Below are positions 18,212 through 28,470 of a stretch of 64,000 nucleotides of DNA, piece by piece. The first letter of the stretch is position 1, and the number at the start of each line of letters is the position of its first letter. Made by a program: the position numbers and the translations under genes. Below the pieces are notes generated by a model that ran no database searches, was not told the DNA's origin, and was given only the letters and a program-made list of their open reading frames with translations. The stretch is taken from the NCBI GenBank assembly GCA_963788285.1, contig CAWBGB010000008.1, positions 186,001 through 250,000 of the forward strand, given 5' to 3'. Origin of the DNA: Alicyclobacillus_A sp963788285 (GTDB taxonomy: Bacteria; Bacillota; Bacilli; Alicyclobacillales; Alicyclobacillaceae).

Positions 18212-19900
18212 TTAAGAGATTGCGGACAGGTGCTCGTCCCCAGTTGGCAAAACGACTTCAACCGTTGTCCCTTTGTTTACTTCACTGCTTATCCTAATAT
18301 CTCCGCGATGGGCTTCGATGATTCTGTAACTCACCATTAGCCCCAAACCTGTTCCCTTTTCTTTGGTTGTATAAAACGGCTCTCCTAACTTGGGAATCCT
18401 TTCTTCGGGAATACCGCATCCATTGTCAAGAAATCGAATTAAAACCTTATTTCCCTCGTTCTTCACTTGAATCTCAATTTCTCCACCCAAAGGCATTGCA
18501 TCAATCGCATTCTTAATAATATTTATGAACACTTGTTTTAACTGGTTTCCGTCACATGAAACCAACGGAACACTAGGTTCAAAATTTATGGATACTCGTA
18601 CATTACTCATAGTTCCCTGTGCGGTCATCAAGATAACGACATCCCTAAGGAGATTTCGGACATCATTGTGTTGGAATTTTTGCACCTGTGGTTTCGCAAC
18701 CATCAAGAATTCATTAACGATTGTATTAATTCGCTCCAATTCAGAGAGCATAATGGCACAATAACCTGCATTGTCACTCTGTCTAGAGATTAACTGTAAA
18801 AATCCTTTTAAAGCAGTCATCGGATTGCGAATCTCGTGGGCAACTCCAGCGGCTAATTGACCAACGACCGCAAGTTTTTCTGACTTAAGAAGCTGTTCTT
18901 CAGTTTGTTTTCGTTCAGTAATATCACGTGCAACCACCACCACTTTTTCAACATTGCCGTATTCATCAATCACTGGAGTGCCGTGTGCCTCAACAAACAC
19001 CCAATGACCATGAAAGTGAGCATATCGAAATTCCACTCTAGTCCGCTCTTTCGTTTCCAGCATCGTAGTAAATCGCTGTTGCACTAGTGCAATGTCTTCA
19101 GGATGAACTAAATTAAAGGCACACTTACCTTCATAATGCTCTGGAGGGAATCCTAAAACCGTCTTGTGCGATGGTGACGCGTAGAGAACAACTCCGTCTA
19201 CATTTAAAACTCCGATTAAATCAGACATATTTTCCGCAATCAGACGGTATTTTGCTTCATTTTCACGTAAAATTTCTTCGGCTCGTTTTCGTTCTGTAAT
19301 ATCCCGAACAATGGATAAGACAACTTTCTTCCCACCTAATGTTAAAACACGGACACTATACTCGCTTTGAACCAAACGTCCATCCTTGGTGATATTACTA
19401 CCCTCCCAAGTGAAAGAACCGTGTCTGACAATCTTCTCAAATACAGATGGAATAATTTCTAGTCGGTTTTCTTGAGTAATATCGAGTGGTGACATTGAGA
19501 GAAGTTCATCACGTGTATAGCCAAATCTTTTGCATGCCGCTTGATTTACTTCGATAAAATTCGAAGGCATGTTGTCTTCCGTCAACTCATATAAAAGAAT
19601 TGCATCATTCGCATTTTCAAACAACGCGTGAAACTTTTGTTCCTCCAATTTAAGCGCTTCAGTAGATTGTCTAACCGATGATTCATGGCGACGGATTAAT
19701 ACATAAAGCAACCACGCTGTCACTATAGCGTACAAAACACCTTTTAAAATTCGTAAAGGCTCATTGTTTTCAAGCAATCTATCCAACAACGTATCAGAGA
19801 ATAGAATCCATCCTCCTCCGATCAATGCATAGATTATTGAAATTCCAAGAGCACGGTTTTCAATCAAACTTTGAAGATTTTTCTTCACGAACATCACCAT
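18212..19900 (-). CDS. Membrane-linked PAS sensor histidine kinase (sporulation kinase type)
   Basis: A 562-residue kinase. Two membrane helices (about 18-35 and 52-68) are followed by two PAS domains (about 88-210 and 215-335, each ended by DITERK). HisKA has the H-box AAGVAHEIRNPMTALKGFLQ, and HATPase has N (IIKNAIDAM), G1 (DNGCGIPEERI) and G2 (TGLGLMVS). The architecture matches Bacillus KinA/KinE-like phosphorelay kinases. There is no adjacent response regulator, so it is an orphan, as expected for sporulation input. The signal is unknown. The start is uncertain (ATG 19900 or 19894). Confidence 0.9.
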   Translation of the reverse strand: MVMFVKKNLQSLIENRALGISIIYALIGGGWILFSDTLLDRLLENNEPLRILKGVLYAIVTAWLLYVLIRRHESSVRQSTEALKLEEQKFHALFENANDAILLYELTEDNMPSNFIEVNQAACKRFGYTRDELLSMSPLDITQENRLEIIPSVFEKIVRHGSFTWEGSNITKDGRLVQSEYSVRVLTLGGKKVVLSIVRDITERKRAEEILRENEAKYRLIAENMSDLIGVLNVDGVVLYASPSHKTVLGFPPEHYEGKCAFNLVHPEDIALVQQRFTTMLETKERTRVEFRYAHFHGHWVFVEAHGTPVIDEYGNVEKVVVVARDITERKQTEEQLLKSEKLAVVGQLAAGVAHEIRNPMTALKGFLQLISRQSDNAGYCAIMLSELERINTIVNEFLMVAKPQVQKFQHNDVRNLLRDVVILMTAQGTMSNVRVSINFEPSVPLVSCDGNQLKQVFINIIKNAIDAMPLGGEIEIQVKNEGNKVLIRFLDNGCGIPEERIPKLGEPFYTTKEKGTGLGLMVSYRIIEAHRGDIRISSEVNKGTTVEVVLPTGDEHLSAIS

Positions 19901-20559
19901 CGATACTGTATGTGTTACTTGTCAAATGGGGTTCAATTATATTCTTTAGCATACTGCCCCAATAAAACCGAGACAGACATATACAGCCACTACGATAACC
20001 AGGGAAGTATTCAATGCTTACGAAAACTCGGACGCGCGCCCTGTTTGATTTTCAGGGATGACAACGTTGAAAGTAGCCATTTTAATGTAGATGATGCAGT
20101 TGTTTTCCGCAACTTAAAAATGTTGACAAGCAATGAAACCACTAGTGTAGCGAGTCCAAATGGTTTTTATTGCTACTATATTAGTTTAGCCCACTTGAAA
20201 ACGTCCCACCGAATACACAAACCAGCATCCACAGTGTAATTTGACGATCCATTTTCAGAAATGTAAATCATCCGATACCTAAGAATATAGTTGCTAAACC
20301 AAAGAAAATTCCCTAACTTTCTTGAACTCCCCTATTAATCCAACATACAGTGTACGCATCTTCATTTTATGGGCATCCGATGTGCATTTGCCCATTGTTC
20401 CATGGCTACAAGCATGCTCTCCCGTTCAGTCTTCCAAGGGGTAATGTAAACAAGGAGGAATTTTTTCGTTTTAGTTTAAGTGATACCTCTCGTGATTTGC
20501 GTTTTGAAATCAAAATGGATTCAATATCATTGATGTGATAATACACTTTGCCTACCGAT
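19901..20559. other. Gene-poor stretch upstream of the kinase
   Basis: About 660 AT-rich bases with only short, uncorroborated frames. A good GGAGG at 20452 has no start leading to a frame of useful length. I see no gene or known RNA here; decayed remnants are likely, given the intron fragment next to it. Confidence 0.5.
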
Positions 20560-20705
20560 AAATGACGCGGTTTATATGGGGTTCACTGATGTTCAACATG
20601 CATCTACAACCTAGCTCCGACCCGAACAAAGGTTCGCGCTCGCAGTTCAGAGTGGATGGGTTTTCGCCATATGATTATCGACAACTTGCCAGTCACAACT
20701 CCATA
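20560..20705 (-). mobile_element. 5' fragment of a group II intron
   Basis: Strongly similar to the first part of the ORF-less intron at 43385-44162, sharing the runs ATGACGCGGTTTATA, GCATCTACAACCTAGCTCCG, TTCGCGCTCGCAGTTC and CATATGATTATCGACAACTT. An internal stretch is missing and the domain V end is absent. It has no protein and is not mobile by itself. Confidence 0.75.
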
Positions 20706-20836
20706 GTTCAAGAACGGATGTTATACACAACCTTTAGTGTATAAGGCAGTGACCCTCAGAGAATCCACTTATGCATTAATGACACGTAAAGGCTGTATAG
20801 GAATAAGATAGACCATGAAACACTAATATTTTGAAG

Positions 20837-22036
20837 CTAGAAGCCGATTTTGGACATTTTGAAAGAAAAGATTTCTTCCACTCCTTGACGATAACCCCCC
20901 GTATTGCGTAACGATTCTCCAATCTTTGATGCGTTTTCTGCATATCTCTGATCCGATAAGATTGTTTCTACCGATTTCCGTAAGCTTAAAGGATTTAATT
21001 CAGATTTATCTAACATGATTCCAGCACCCAGCTGTTTTACCCGTTCAGCAACCATAGGTTGATCCGCGCCCATAGGATTCATGACAAGGGGAACATCATA
21101 GTACAAAGCCTCGCTCGTGCTGTTCATACCACAGTGAGTGATAAAGACGTCTGTATTCTGTAGGACTTGCAGTTGAGGAACATAATTACGCACAATAAAA
21201 TTAGATGGAATGTTCCTGAAATCTTGAATGTTAAGCCTCTTCCCAATTGACATTACCACCAACGCGTCGATATCCGCGAATGCCTTCAAACAATGGGAAT
21301 AGAACTCTGGTTGTTCATTGACAACCGTGCCCATAGAGATAAAAATTGTGCGCCGTCCCTCCAGTGCTTCAATTGGAAAGTCGCCTGTGTCGTTACGGTC
21401 AGCAATCGATGGTCCAATGAACTTGAAAGTATCGTCAAAATACTCGGACTCGGGCTGAAAGTACTTCGACGTACATACGAGTGTGATGTCACCAGTATTA
21501 AACATTATCGAGTCTGGAAAGGAAAATCCGTACTGGTTTGTGATATGCTCGCGCAATTTTCTCCGTTCCTCAACTAGAGATGGATTGAGTTTGGAATCAT
21601 TAGGCATGGTTCGAATCTTGTCGAGTATTCTCTTCGGAAAAGCAAATGTGGTACAAAACGAAACACTTGGTAGTCCAAGTTGTTGGGCTATAATTTTCCC
21701 CAACACAAACTGAGTATCGAAAATAACATAGTCAACATCGTCCTCTTTGACTTGATTCAGCACTGAGGGGATCGCTTTGGTGATATAACGAAGTATTCGG
21801 CACTCCCTCTCTAAGGGATTCAATTTCGATCTAATATCCCTTTCATCTTGCCTAGATTTTATGGACCATAAAGGCCGAAATTTAGCGCCGGATCTAAGTA
21901 TCTTTTCTTTGTACTCATCCCCACAGTAATATATGATTTCCTCTCCACGTTGAACGAGTTCCTGTACCAGTCCTAACGATGGGTTGACGTGTCCTTCTCC
22001 GGACAGTCCGAAATAGAGTGCTCGTGACAATTTCAA
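20837..22036 (-). CDS. Macrolide-type (MGT family) UDP-glycosyltransferase
   Basis: A 399-residue GT-B glycosyltransferase. The N-terminus (LYFGLSGEGHVNPSLGLVQEL) is the acceptor side with its catalytic-type His. The donor motif is THCGMNSTSEALYYDVPLVM, followed by GADQ. It resembles Bacillus YjiC/YojK-type enzymes that glucosylate macrolides, flavonoids and other small hydrophobic acceptors. It is not linked to a biosynthetic cluster. The real acceptor is unknown; detoxification is a reasonable inference. Confidence 0.88.
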   Translation of the reverse strand: MKLSRALYFGLSGEGHVNPSLGLVQELVQRGEEIIYYCGDEYKEKILRSGAKFRPLWSIKSRQDERDIRSKLNPLERECRILRYITKAIPSVLNQVKEDDVDYVIFDTQFVLGKIIAQQLGLPSVSFCTTFAFPKRILDKIRTMPNDSKLNPSLVEERRKLREHITNQYGFSFPDSIMFNTGDITLVCTSKYFQPESEYFDDTFKFIGPSIADRNDTGDFPIEALEGRRTIFISMGTVVNEQPEFYSHCLKAFADIDALVVMSIGKRLNIQDFRNIPSNFIVRNYVPQLQVLQNTDVFITHCGMNSTSEALYYDVPLVMNPMGADQPMVAERVKQLGAGIMLDKSELNPLSLRKSVETILSDQRYAENASKIGESLRNTGGYRQGVEEIFSFKMSKIGF

Positions 22037-22226
22037 AACTCCTTTACAAGGATGTCATCGTGAAGATGAGCATCGTGTATTCGTTTTACCCTTAATGTCA
22101 TTGTACCAATCTGTTAGTTACACAACACTTCAAAACGATGGTCTAATGACGAGTCATTATGTAGTGAAACGGCCCAGAAGTGGTTAAGGAGAAGCCTCCT
22201 GACACGCTGGCTAAAGAACAGGGACT

Positions 22227-22400
22227 TCAATGCGATATGCGCATCCATACAATCACGCCCAGGACAACAATAACGGCGGAACACACACGCTTCCCTGTCG
22301 GTATCGTGTGGCATTCTTCGCATGAACTTGGATAAGCGAAATTGACCCAAGCTGTCCCGAACCACAGAATTACAAATATCTTTACTACGACGGGGTACAT
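22227..22400 (-). CDS. Small two-helix membrane protein with CxxC
   Basis: A 57-residue frame with ATG 22400 and an AGAGGGGA site 7 bp upstream. Helix 1 is KIFVILWFGTAWVNFAY, then SSCEECHTIPTGKR, then helix 2 VCSAVIVVLGVIVWMRI. The CxxC between the helices could bind metal or be redox active. It starts 36 bp after the stop of the Nramp remnant and was probably co-transcribed with it. No family was recognised. Confidence 0.55.
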   Translation of the reverse strand: MYPVVVKIFVILWFGTAWVNFAYPSSCEECHTIPTGKRVCSAVIVVLGVIVWMRISH

Positions 22401-22436
22401 CGTTTATCCCCTCTTTGAATGGATAGCAAAGCAAAC

Positions 22437-23846
22437 CTATAGGGTAGTGAATGTCATATAGAGTCCAAAAACCATCACAATGCCGGAAATCACCCAAACT
22501 AAATATTTATGAGCCTTTTGCAGAATTCGATTTACAACGTTATTCATCCCATATATAGCGTTGTTGATTAATGTTATACGCTATATATAGCGCATCATGG
22601 AGTGTTGGAGATAATTCTGCAAAAGGCTCATTTATAAAAACCCTTCATCCGCCATTCCTTGGGTAATGTTTTGGCTTCAAGCGCTAGGAGAAATCCAAGT
22701 ACAATCGGAAGCAACATCGCGTTCATGACTTCCACATCAACGTTCAGTCGAACCAGATTGACGCTCGTTATGACCAAAATGGCACCACCGATATGTGCCA
22801 GGGTGTAGATCAAGTAAAACCCTTTTGCCTCCGAAGGTTAAATCCAAAGGCTTCTCCGATTCCCCATGCTCCCGCGATCGACACCACTAATGTGGCGATA
22901 AAGCTCGCACCAATCATGCCCAGTCCAAAGATCACTTTAGCCCCTGTAACGCCCAAAAACGGAATGAGTCCTTGGGCAATCTGTTGTATATCATTTAACG
23001 GTTGATTCGGATTGGTCTTCCCGATGGTTGCTGCGGTGACGATGACAATCGAAATCATAATGATTTGGGTGATTACGGAACCAAAAAGCCTGTCGCGTCG
23101 TGCCGCCTTAAGATGTTGTTTATCGAGTCCTTTATCAATTACGGCACCTTGTTGGTAAAAAACCATCCATGGTATGATGACGGCTCCCACATTGGCAGCA
23201 AGTAAAAACAAATAGCTGGGATTGCTTAATGGCATAGCTACAAGTCCTTTTGCCATTTCACTCCCTCTTGGATGTGCCATAAACGCAGCGATAATGAAAA
23301 ACATTTCAAAGAGTCCTACGACAATACCAATACGCTCGATTCGACGGTAGCTCCCTGAAAGACCGATCACAATCAATGCTACCGTCGCGACAACTACGCT
23401 CAACCATCCTGGAATGCCAAACAAGTCACTCACACCCGCGATCCAGAGAACTCGGTAACGAGTGCTCCCACGGACGCGACAAACAGTGTAAGAACCGAGA
23501 CTAACGCCCACGGTAAGCCAAACCGTTCTCGTATCAGTTCACCGTGCCCTTTTCACGTAGCTAGTCCCAAGCGGACTGTAACTTCCTGAACGAGATAAAG
23601 AATTGGTATCAAGAGGACTTGAGGAAGAATCATTTTGTAGCCCCATTCGGGACCTGACTGAGCTCCCGCGTCCGTGTCCGCCAACATCACCATGATTCCA
23701 GGTCCGACAACAGCACGAAGTGTCAGGAGAATGCCCTGTTTTGATTTTTCCATGTGAGTCGATGATTCGCTGTAACTCGATTGCAACTTGTTACCCCATT
23801 CCGATTTCTGAGCACACATATATGTACCTAGTCGTAAATTAATCAT
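22437..23846 (-). pseudogene. Nramp-family divalent metal transporter, frameshifted and cut by a MITE
   Basis: Pieces read VGPGIMVMLADTDAGAQSG (first helix with the Nramp DxxA-type motif), then WLSVVVATVALIVIG, VIIPWMVFYQQGAVIDKG, FGLGMIGASFIATLVVS, then LVRLNVDVEVMNAMLLP. At least three frameshifts (near 23555, 23450 and 22812) separate them. After RMKGFYK the frame enters the MITE at 22511-22629 and stops. Removing the MITE and one target copy joins FYK to YLVWVISGIVMVFGLYMTF and a normal stop. This resembles a Nramp-related importer distinct from MntH below. Confidence 0.85.
22511..22629. mobile_element. 119-bp MITE, copy 1, with 6-bp target duplication
   Basis: Terminal inverted repeats GAGCCTTTTGCAGAATT and AATTCTGCAAAAGGCTC bound a 119-bp non-coding unit with an internal CGCTATATATAGCG palindrome. 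ATTTAT occurs directly outside both ends (22505-22510, 22630-22635). A second, nearly identical copy in opposite orientation is at 48413-48531. Confidence 0.93.
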
Positions 23847-24047
23847 GACTGTTTAAGTCAACTATTACGTGGAGTATGTTATAGTTTTGATCAACTAAGT
23901 TCAATAGTTAAGTCAATCTAATTTTATTTGTAATAACAATACGCCGCCTCTCTACCGCATGGTTTATCGTCTCCATAGCAAACTGCGAGGGGAACATACC
24001 CCCGAATTCTTTTACTACGGCTGCGTGATCCGAAGGCGTCATCGTAG

Positions 24048-24433
24048 GTGGTTGGAATTACATTACTTCTTCTTACCGTATATATCGTGGTGGCTTTGAT
24101 TGATAAGCTTGTCAAACACAAAGGCGGAGACGACACATTTAGGAATTGGTATGTTGATTGCATCAGGAATCATCATGTCTTATCTGTCACGAGCCAAGAA
24201 ACAAATTGCTCTGAAATCGGCAGTAAAGCGCTTCGGGCAGACGGTTCGTGCAGTATCGTCTGTGCATACATGACTTGGACCGTTCTTGCAGGTGCGGTTT
24301 TGAATGCCATGTTCGGTTGGTGGTGGATTGATTCGATCGCGGCTTTAGCACTGATGTATTTCGTTCTTAAAAAGGTTGGGAAGCGGTTCAAGAAACGTGT
24401 GGAAAGGAAGATGCGTGTGGTTGTTGCCACTAA
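24048..24433 (+). pseudogene. CDF-like cation transporter remnant with Cys/His tail
   Basis: Hydrophobic segments GITLLLLTVYIVVALIDKL, then SKALRADGSCSIVCAYMTW and AGAVLNAMFGWWWIDSIAAL resemble small cation-efflux relatives. A middle part is scrambled by frameshift. A +1 shift near 24372 gives the proper end GWEAVQETCGKEDACGCCH, a metal-binding-like tail. The N-terminus is missing. It is in the same direction as the MATE fragment that follows. Confidence 0.65.
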
Positions 24434-24740
24434 AATCCCATCTGAAGCCAGACGGATGATTCACATTGCATTGCCTGCTATCGGAGAAGCGTATCTACAG
24501 AATTTGCTTGGCGTCGTTGACGCCTTCTTTATTGTCATATGAGGGCTGATCGCGATTGACGCAGTAGGTGTTACGAACGTTTACAGTATAACTTACATTG
24601 GTGTGTTTAGGGCATTTCAGCAGCGCTTTCGGTATGTCTCGCGCGGTAAGCGCTAAGAATCTCGAACGCGGTCGTTCTGCCATCTGAGATGGTTTCATCG
24701 CAGTTCACCAACCATGTTTCTTCAACGGTTCGAGTCTAAT
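24434..24740 (+). pseudogene. MATE-family efflux protein, N-terminal fragment
   Basis: The text IPSEARRMIHIALPAIGEAY then LQNLLGVVDAFFI, in another frame GLIAIDAVGVTNVYSITYIG and later AALSVCLARA, reads as the first two helices of a MATE multidrug antiporter, with a stop at 24539 and further shifts. The rest of the ~450-residue protein is missing. Confidence 0.65.
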
Positions 24741-24804
24741 ATTTGAGCGTAAATCAGATACCATCAAAAACAAATGCTCGATTCCACATCATAACTGTCT
24801 TTCT

Positions 24805-25404
24805 TCATTTAGCCCGATGTTTGTGACGAATTTTTAATCCGAAATAAATTCCTACTAAAAGCACAACAAAGAGGATCGCTGGCACCATGTAGTGATGCAG
24901 CAGCCGGTGATAATACCTCCATTCAATCTCAATGTACTTACCTACAATGATAAACGTACCAGCCCAGACTACGGCACTCACGGCATTGTAAATCGTGAAG
25001 ACCGTAAAGGACATTTTATTGATCCCGGCGAGATACGGAATTAAAATGCGAATTCCAGCAATAAATTTCCCGAACAAAACCACCGGGCTTTGGTATTTGG
25101 TGAACATCTCATTTGCCTTATCTAACCGTTCATTAGTGATCCCAATGTACTTGCCAAAGCGAACAATCACAGGTCGACCAAGAAATCGACCAAGACCGTA
25201 AGCAATGGTGGAACCGAGAATATTCCCAAGACTTGCAGCGAGCAGCAACGGCACCAATCTAAATACACCATGTGTCCATTCGATGCCTGAAATTGTGAGC
25301 GCCATTTCCGTTGGAAACGGAATGCCGACCATCTCCATTAAGAGGATAAAGAACACGCCAATGTATCCGTAATGATGAATCAAAAATTGAATGTGTAAGT
25401 GCAA
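24805..25404 (-). CDS. DedA-family membrane protein
   Basis: About 199 residues with four or more hydrophobic helices. It has the DedA signatures MEMVGIPFPTEMALTISG, ASLGNILGSTIAYGLGR (with the conserved G/Y/GR), and FGKFIAGIRILIPYLAGINKM. DedA proteins are implicated in lipid carrier recycling (polyprenyl-phosphate or phosphatidylethanolamine flipping) and proton-motive homeostasis. The start is taken as TTG 25404 with GGGGGAG upstream. A broken second dedA copy lies immediately upstream. Confidence 0.85.
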   Translation of the reverse strand: MHLHIQFLIHHYGYIGVFFILLMEMVGIPFPTEMALTISGIEWTHGVFRLVPLLLAASLGNILGSTIAYGLGRFLGRPVIVRFGKYIGITNERLDKANEMFTKYQSPVVLFGKFIAGIRILIPYLAGINKMSFTVFTIYNAVSAVVWAGTFIIVGKYIEIEWRYYHRLLHHYMVPAILFVVLLVGIYFGLKIRHKHRAK

Positions 25405-25418
25405 TGCGCTCCCCCTTA

Positions 25419-25735
25419 TCAAGCCCTTTGCCGCCTCTTATAAACAGCAAATGTGATGAATACGACAACTAAGGCTGCAACACATTGGTGAGTGGATACG
25501 TATAAAGCTTAATCCCTTTCCAGTCTTGTCCAAGATTATACCCTGCGTACCCTAACACCATAACCCAGAGTAGAGAACCCCCTCCTGTAAACAGCGTAAA
25601 TTTCGTAACCGACAATATTGGCGATTCCAGAAGGGTGAGAAAGTCAGAACACCAGGCAAAAGGCGTCCAATGAACCCCCCACTCACCACGTTTAGCAAAC
25701 CAGTTTTCTGCCGCTTGCAAATGGTGTTAAGACAA
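25419..25735 (-). pseudogene. Second DedA gene, C-terminal fragment
   Basis: Reads AENWFAKRGEWGVHWT, a disturbed middle, then MSVTKFTLFTGGGSLLWVMV-type text (here SVTKFTLFTGGG) and GYAGYNLGQDWKGI. After a frame change it ends VVVFITFAVYKRRQRA. The N-terminal half is absent, ending abruptly at about 25735. Gene duplication followed by decay is likely. Confidence 0.7.
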
Positions 25736-25767
25736 GTGAACGTAACGTCCATATCGGGAGGATGAAT

Positions 25768-25939
25768 ATGGCACGAAATAACGGAAATCATTACCGCGTT
25801 GGTGCTGTCAAGGGACGCAGTTAATCCCAAATGTTGGGTCGAGCGTGTTACTGCCACTGGTCGGTTTATTAAGGTGAAGACCAGTAATGACAAGCCTTTC
25901 AAAGCGTTCGAATTGCAAAATAAGTTAATCCGAATTTGA
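25768..25939 (+). pseudogene. Small conserved Bacillales protein, frameshifted
   Basis: ATG 25768 has a perfect GGGAGG site and begins MARNNGNHYRVGAVKGRS. The frame stops at 25824, but the next frame continues NPKCWVERVTATGRFIKVKT then SNDKPFK. Together they match a small conserved Bacillales protein of unknown function (MARNNGNH...GAVKxRxQ...NPKT...TGRFxxVK). A few bases appear lost near 25820. Confidence 0.6.
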
Positions 25940-26114
25940 GGATGCATGAGCATGAAAGGATTTGTAGTGCCCCAAGCAAAAGAGTCCACCACTGAATCTG
26001 ATTACCGCAGATTCAATGACGGACCTGACTTGGACCATACTCCGATATATGGGTTTACTATGTGACTGTTTAGCATAGTACACCATCGAAGAGCGTTTGT
26101 GAAATCCGAAAATG

Positions 26115-26142
26115 CTGGGTGGAGCCTTCAAGCTCCACCCAG
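26115..26142. terminator. Strong hairpin, possible terminator
   Basis: A perfect 11-bp stem CTGGGTGGAGC with a 6-base loop, not followed by a T tract. It could be a Rho-independent-like pause or an operator. Confidence 0.45.
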
Positions 26143-26288
26143 GATATTTGCGTGTGTTTAGAGAAACACCCTGTAGAAGTTTGAATAGAAATATATTACA
26201 TCATTAAACTGTCTCATTAAAGTGAAACGTTCATAAAGGAGATACTTTCGAGGGGATTTACACCAATTCTTTGGAGATACTAATTGTC

Positions 26289-27110
26289 ATGATTAAGCGA
26301 TTTGTTATTGACCTCATCCAGTCGACGATTAAACACAACATTGGATCGCTAGCAGCAACGATTGCATTTTTTGGATTTTCGTCACTTTTACCAGTGCTTG
26401 CATTGCTTATCTACATCACTTCGTTCTTCGTGCCTGAAGCAACCGTTGCACGATTCTTACAGGGAATTCTGCAATCTTATGTTCCGGCTATCCCTACAGG
26501 AGAAACCTTTGCTCTTACTACGATTCAACACCTGACAACCTTTGGAACCGATATCAGCATCATTGGACTCGCTGGCTTGCTATGGAGCACGATCGGTGGT
26601 TTTGTCACACTTCAGCAAACACTGGATACCATTTATGAGGTGCGAAAACGCCGACCCTTCCTGTCACAGTATATCGTCGGGTTCGCGATGATGGGCATTC
26701 TGTTGGCATTGACTGTAGCTTCTTCCCTCGTATCAGCCATCTCCCCGGAATTCGTCGCAAAACTTGTATACACGAATGACACTAGGGGATTACACCTTCT
26801 TCATAATGTAGGGCGCATTGCATTTCCCCTCATTCTTCTCATTACATGTTACAGTTGCTATCGCGTTTTACCATCGCGTCCCCTGCGGACAGTACCATTG
26901 ATCATTGGATCATTACTGGCAACAGTATTCATTTACATCAGTCGAGCACTCTTTATGGTTTACACGGATCATCTAGGCAATTACCAGGTTATGTACGGAA
27001 CGTTGACGTTTGTCATCTTACTCACGTTTTGGATGTACATTGTATGCATCATTTTGCTTTTTGGAGCGGAAGTTTCGATAACGATTCACCGGATTCAGAG
27101 CGAAAAGTAA
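26289..27110 (+). CDS. YihY/BrkB-family inner membrane protein
   Basis: A 273-residue protein with about six membrane helices: NIGSLAATIAFFGFSSLLPV at the front, GLLWSTIGGFVTLQQTLDTIY in the middle and LTFWMYIVCIILLFGAEV near the end, which are YihY/BrkB hallmarks. ATG 26289 is preferred since GGAGAT lies about 10 bp before it. The family function is not settled. It stands alone. Confidence 0.88.
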   Translation: MIKRFVIDLIQSTIKHNIGSLAATIAFFGFSSLLPVLALLIYITSFFVPEATVARFLQGILQSYVPAIPTGETFALTTIQHLTTFGTDISIIGLAGLLWSTIGGFVTLQQTLDTIYEVRKRRPFLSQYIVGFAMMGILLALTVASSLVSAISPEFVAKLVYTNDTRGLHLLHNVGRIAFPLILLITCYSCYRVLPSRPLRTVPLIIGSLLATVFIYISRALFMVYTDHLGNYQVMYGTLTFVILLTFWMYIVCIILLFGAEVSITIHRIQSEK

Positions 27111-27484
27111 CCTCATCTTGGTTCTGTATTCCCAGCATCCATACAAATTCCTGTTTCAACCATTGGATTCGTCTCACGAATAGATGAAACGGTCGAACGT
27201 CCCGATCTGAAAGACCCCCTTCCGTCATCGAAGTCAAACTAATCGCGAGTGACAGTTCTCCTTAAACCAGTCACAATAACGGATGCTCTCTTTATTCATC
27301 ACGAGAATGTCGGTGCTCGAAGCATAGTAAACACTTGTAAAAGCCCCTGATATAGATCATTTTCTAGACGTAGTGGAATATGTTGTGTCTTGCCTGCAAT
27401 AACTTGAGCGATCCCCTATACACAGTTGAAATTGTGAATCCTGAAGCATAGGATCAAACGCGTTTAGGTGAATTGCAACACATC

Positions 27485-28470
27485 CATCGCCTTCGGAAAC
27501 CGACTCTTCAATTGCTGTACCACGACAGCGAGTTGTTCTTTCGCTGACTCCTGTGTTGGTTGGGCAAAAATCGTGCGGACAATCGACGACACCATGGCTT
27601 GTGAAGATTTTGGCGCCTGACTCAGTACATTGCGCATCACATGGACCCTGCACCGCTACCATGTAGCTCCGACGAGCGTCGCTTCAATCGCCGCTCTCAG
27701 TCCTTTATGAGCATCACTAATCGCCAGTTTGACGCCCCTTAGCCCTCTTGCCACCAGGCTCCGCAGAAAGGTCAGCCAGAATGAACCGTCTTCGCTTGTT
27801 CCAAGGTCAAAGCCCAACACCTCGCGCTCGCCGATGACTTTCATACCAACGGCAATGACAAACGCCATACTCTGGACCCGACCCTCCTCACGAACCTTGG
27901 GAAAGGTGGCATCCAGCCAAACATAGGGACAACCTCATCGAGCTCCTTGGAGATGCGAGACACTTCACTCTTACTGATTCCGCCGATGGACTCCACAAGT
28001 TTATCAACCTTACGGGTGCTCACACCATACACATAGGCTTCCTGGACGACATTAAGTAACGCCTTCTGCGCCCGACGTCGTGGCTCTAATAAATCGGGGA
28101 AATAGCTGCCTTTACGTAGCTTGGGAATTTGCAATTCAATGGTTCCGACCCTCGTATCCCACTCTCTGCGTCGGTATCCATTGCAGTAATTCTTGCGCTC
28201 AGTGCTTCGTTCGAAGCGCTCAGCACCGATGAGTTGACTGACCTCGGCATCCATCACCGCTTCTGCTTCAAACCCTCCCGCAGAAAATCGATATCCCCCA
28301 TCCTCCAAACCGATCTGCGGATAAGCTCCAAAAGTGCGAGCGTATCCATAGAAGCCATCGAGTTTGCCTCCTCTACTAATGTGTTTGGTGTCACTTTAGT
28401 AGGTTGCATTCGATGGCTTTTTCGTCAATATCAAGCCTCAGATTTTAACACCACCTAATAAGATTCTAAC
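27485..28470 (-). mobile_element. IS256-family element, truncated and frameshifted (copy 1)
   Basis: The left end matches the complete copy at 40364: GTTAGAATCTTATTAGGTGG at 28470 and the same leader. The transposase remnant (28358-27485) reads AEAVMDAEVSQLIGAERFER, SKSEVSRISKELDEVV and VLGFDLGTSEDGSFWLTFL in three frames. Similarity stops at GAAGGCGATGGATGT (27485), so the last third and right end are lost. It is not autonomous. Confidence 0.88.

Noticed and set aside
19871..20239. 122-codon plus-strand frame upstream of the kinase
   Set aside because: No ribosome site, no protein-like pattern, and overlaps the kinase 5' end.
22511..22629. Reading the MITE as a promoter or regulatory hairpin of the Nramp gene
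   Set aside because: Terminal repeats, target duplication and the second copy show it is an inserted element inside coding sequence.
27241..27484. Possible short protein tail (TDILVMNKESIRYCDWFKEN) left of the truncated IS256 copy
   Set aside because: Only about 40 residues in frame, stop just upstream, no known family; may be a gene end but cannot be supported.
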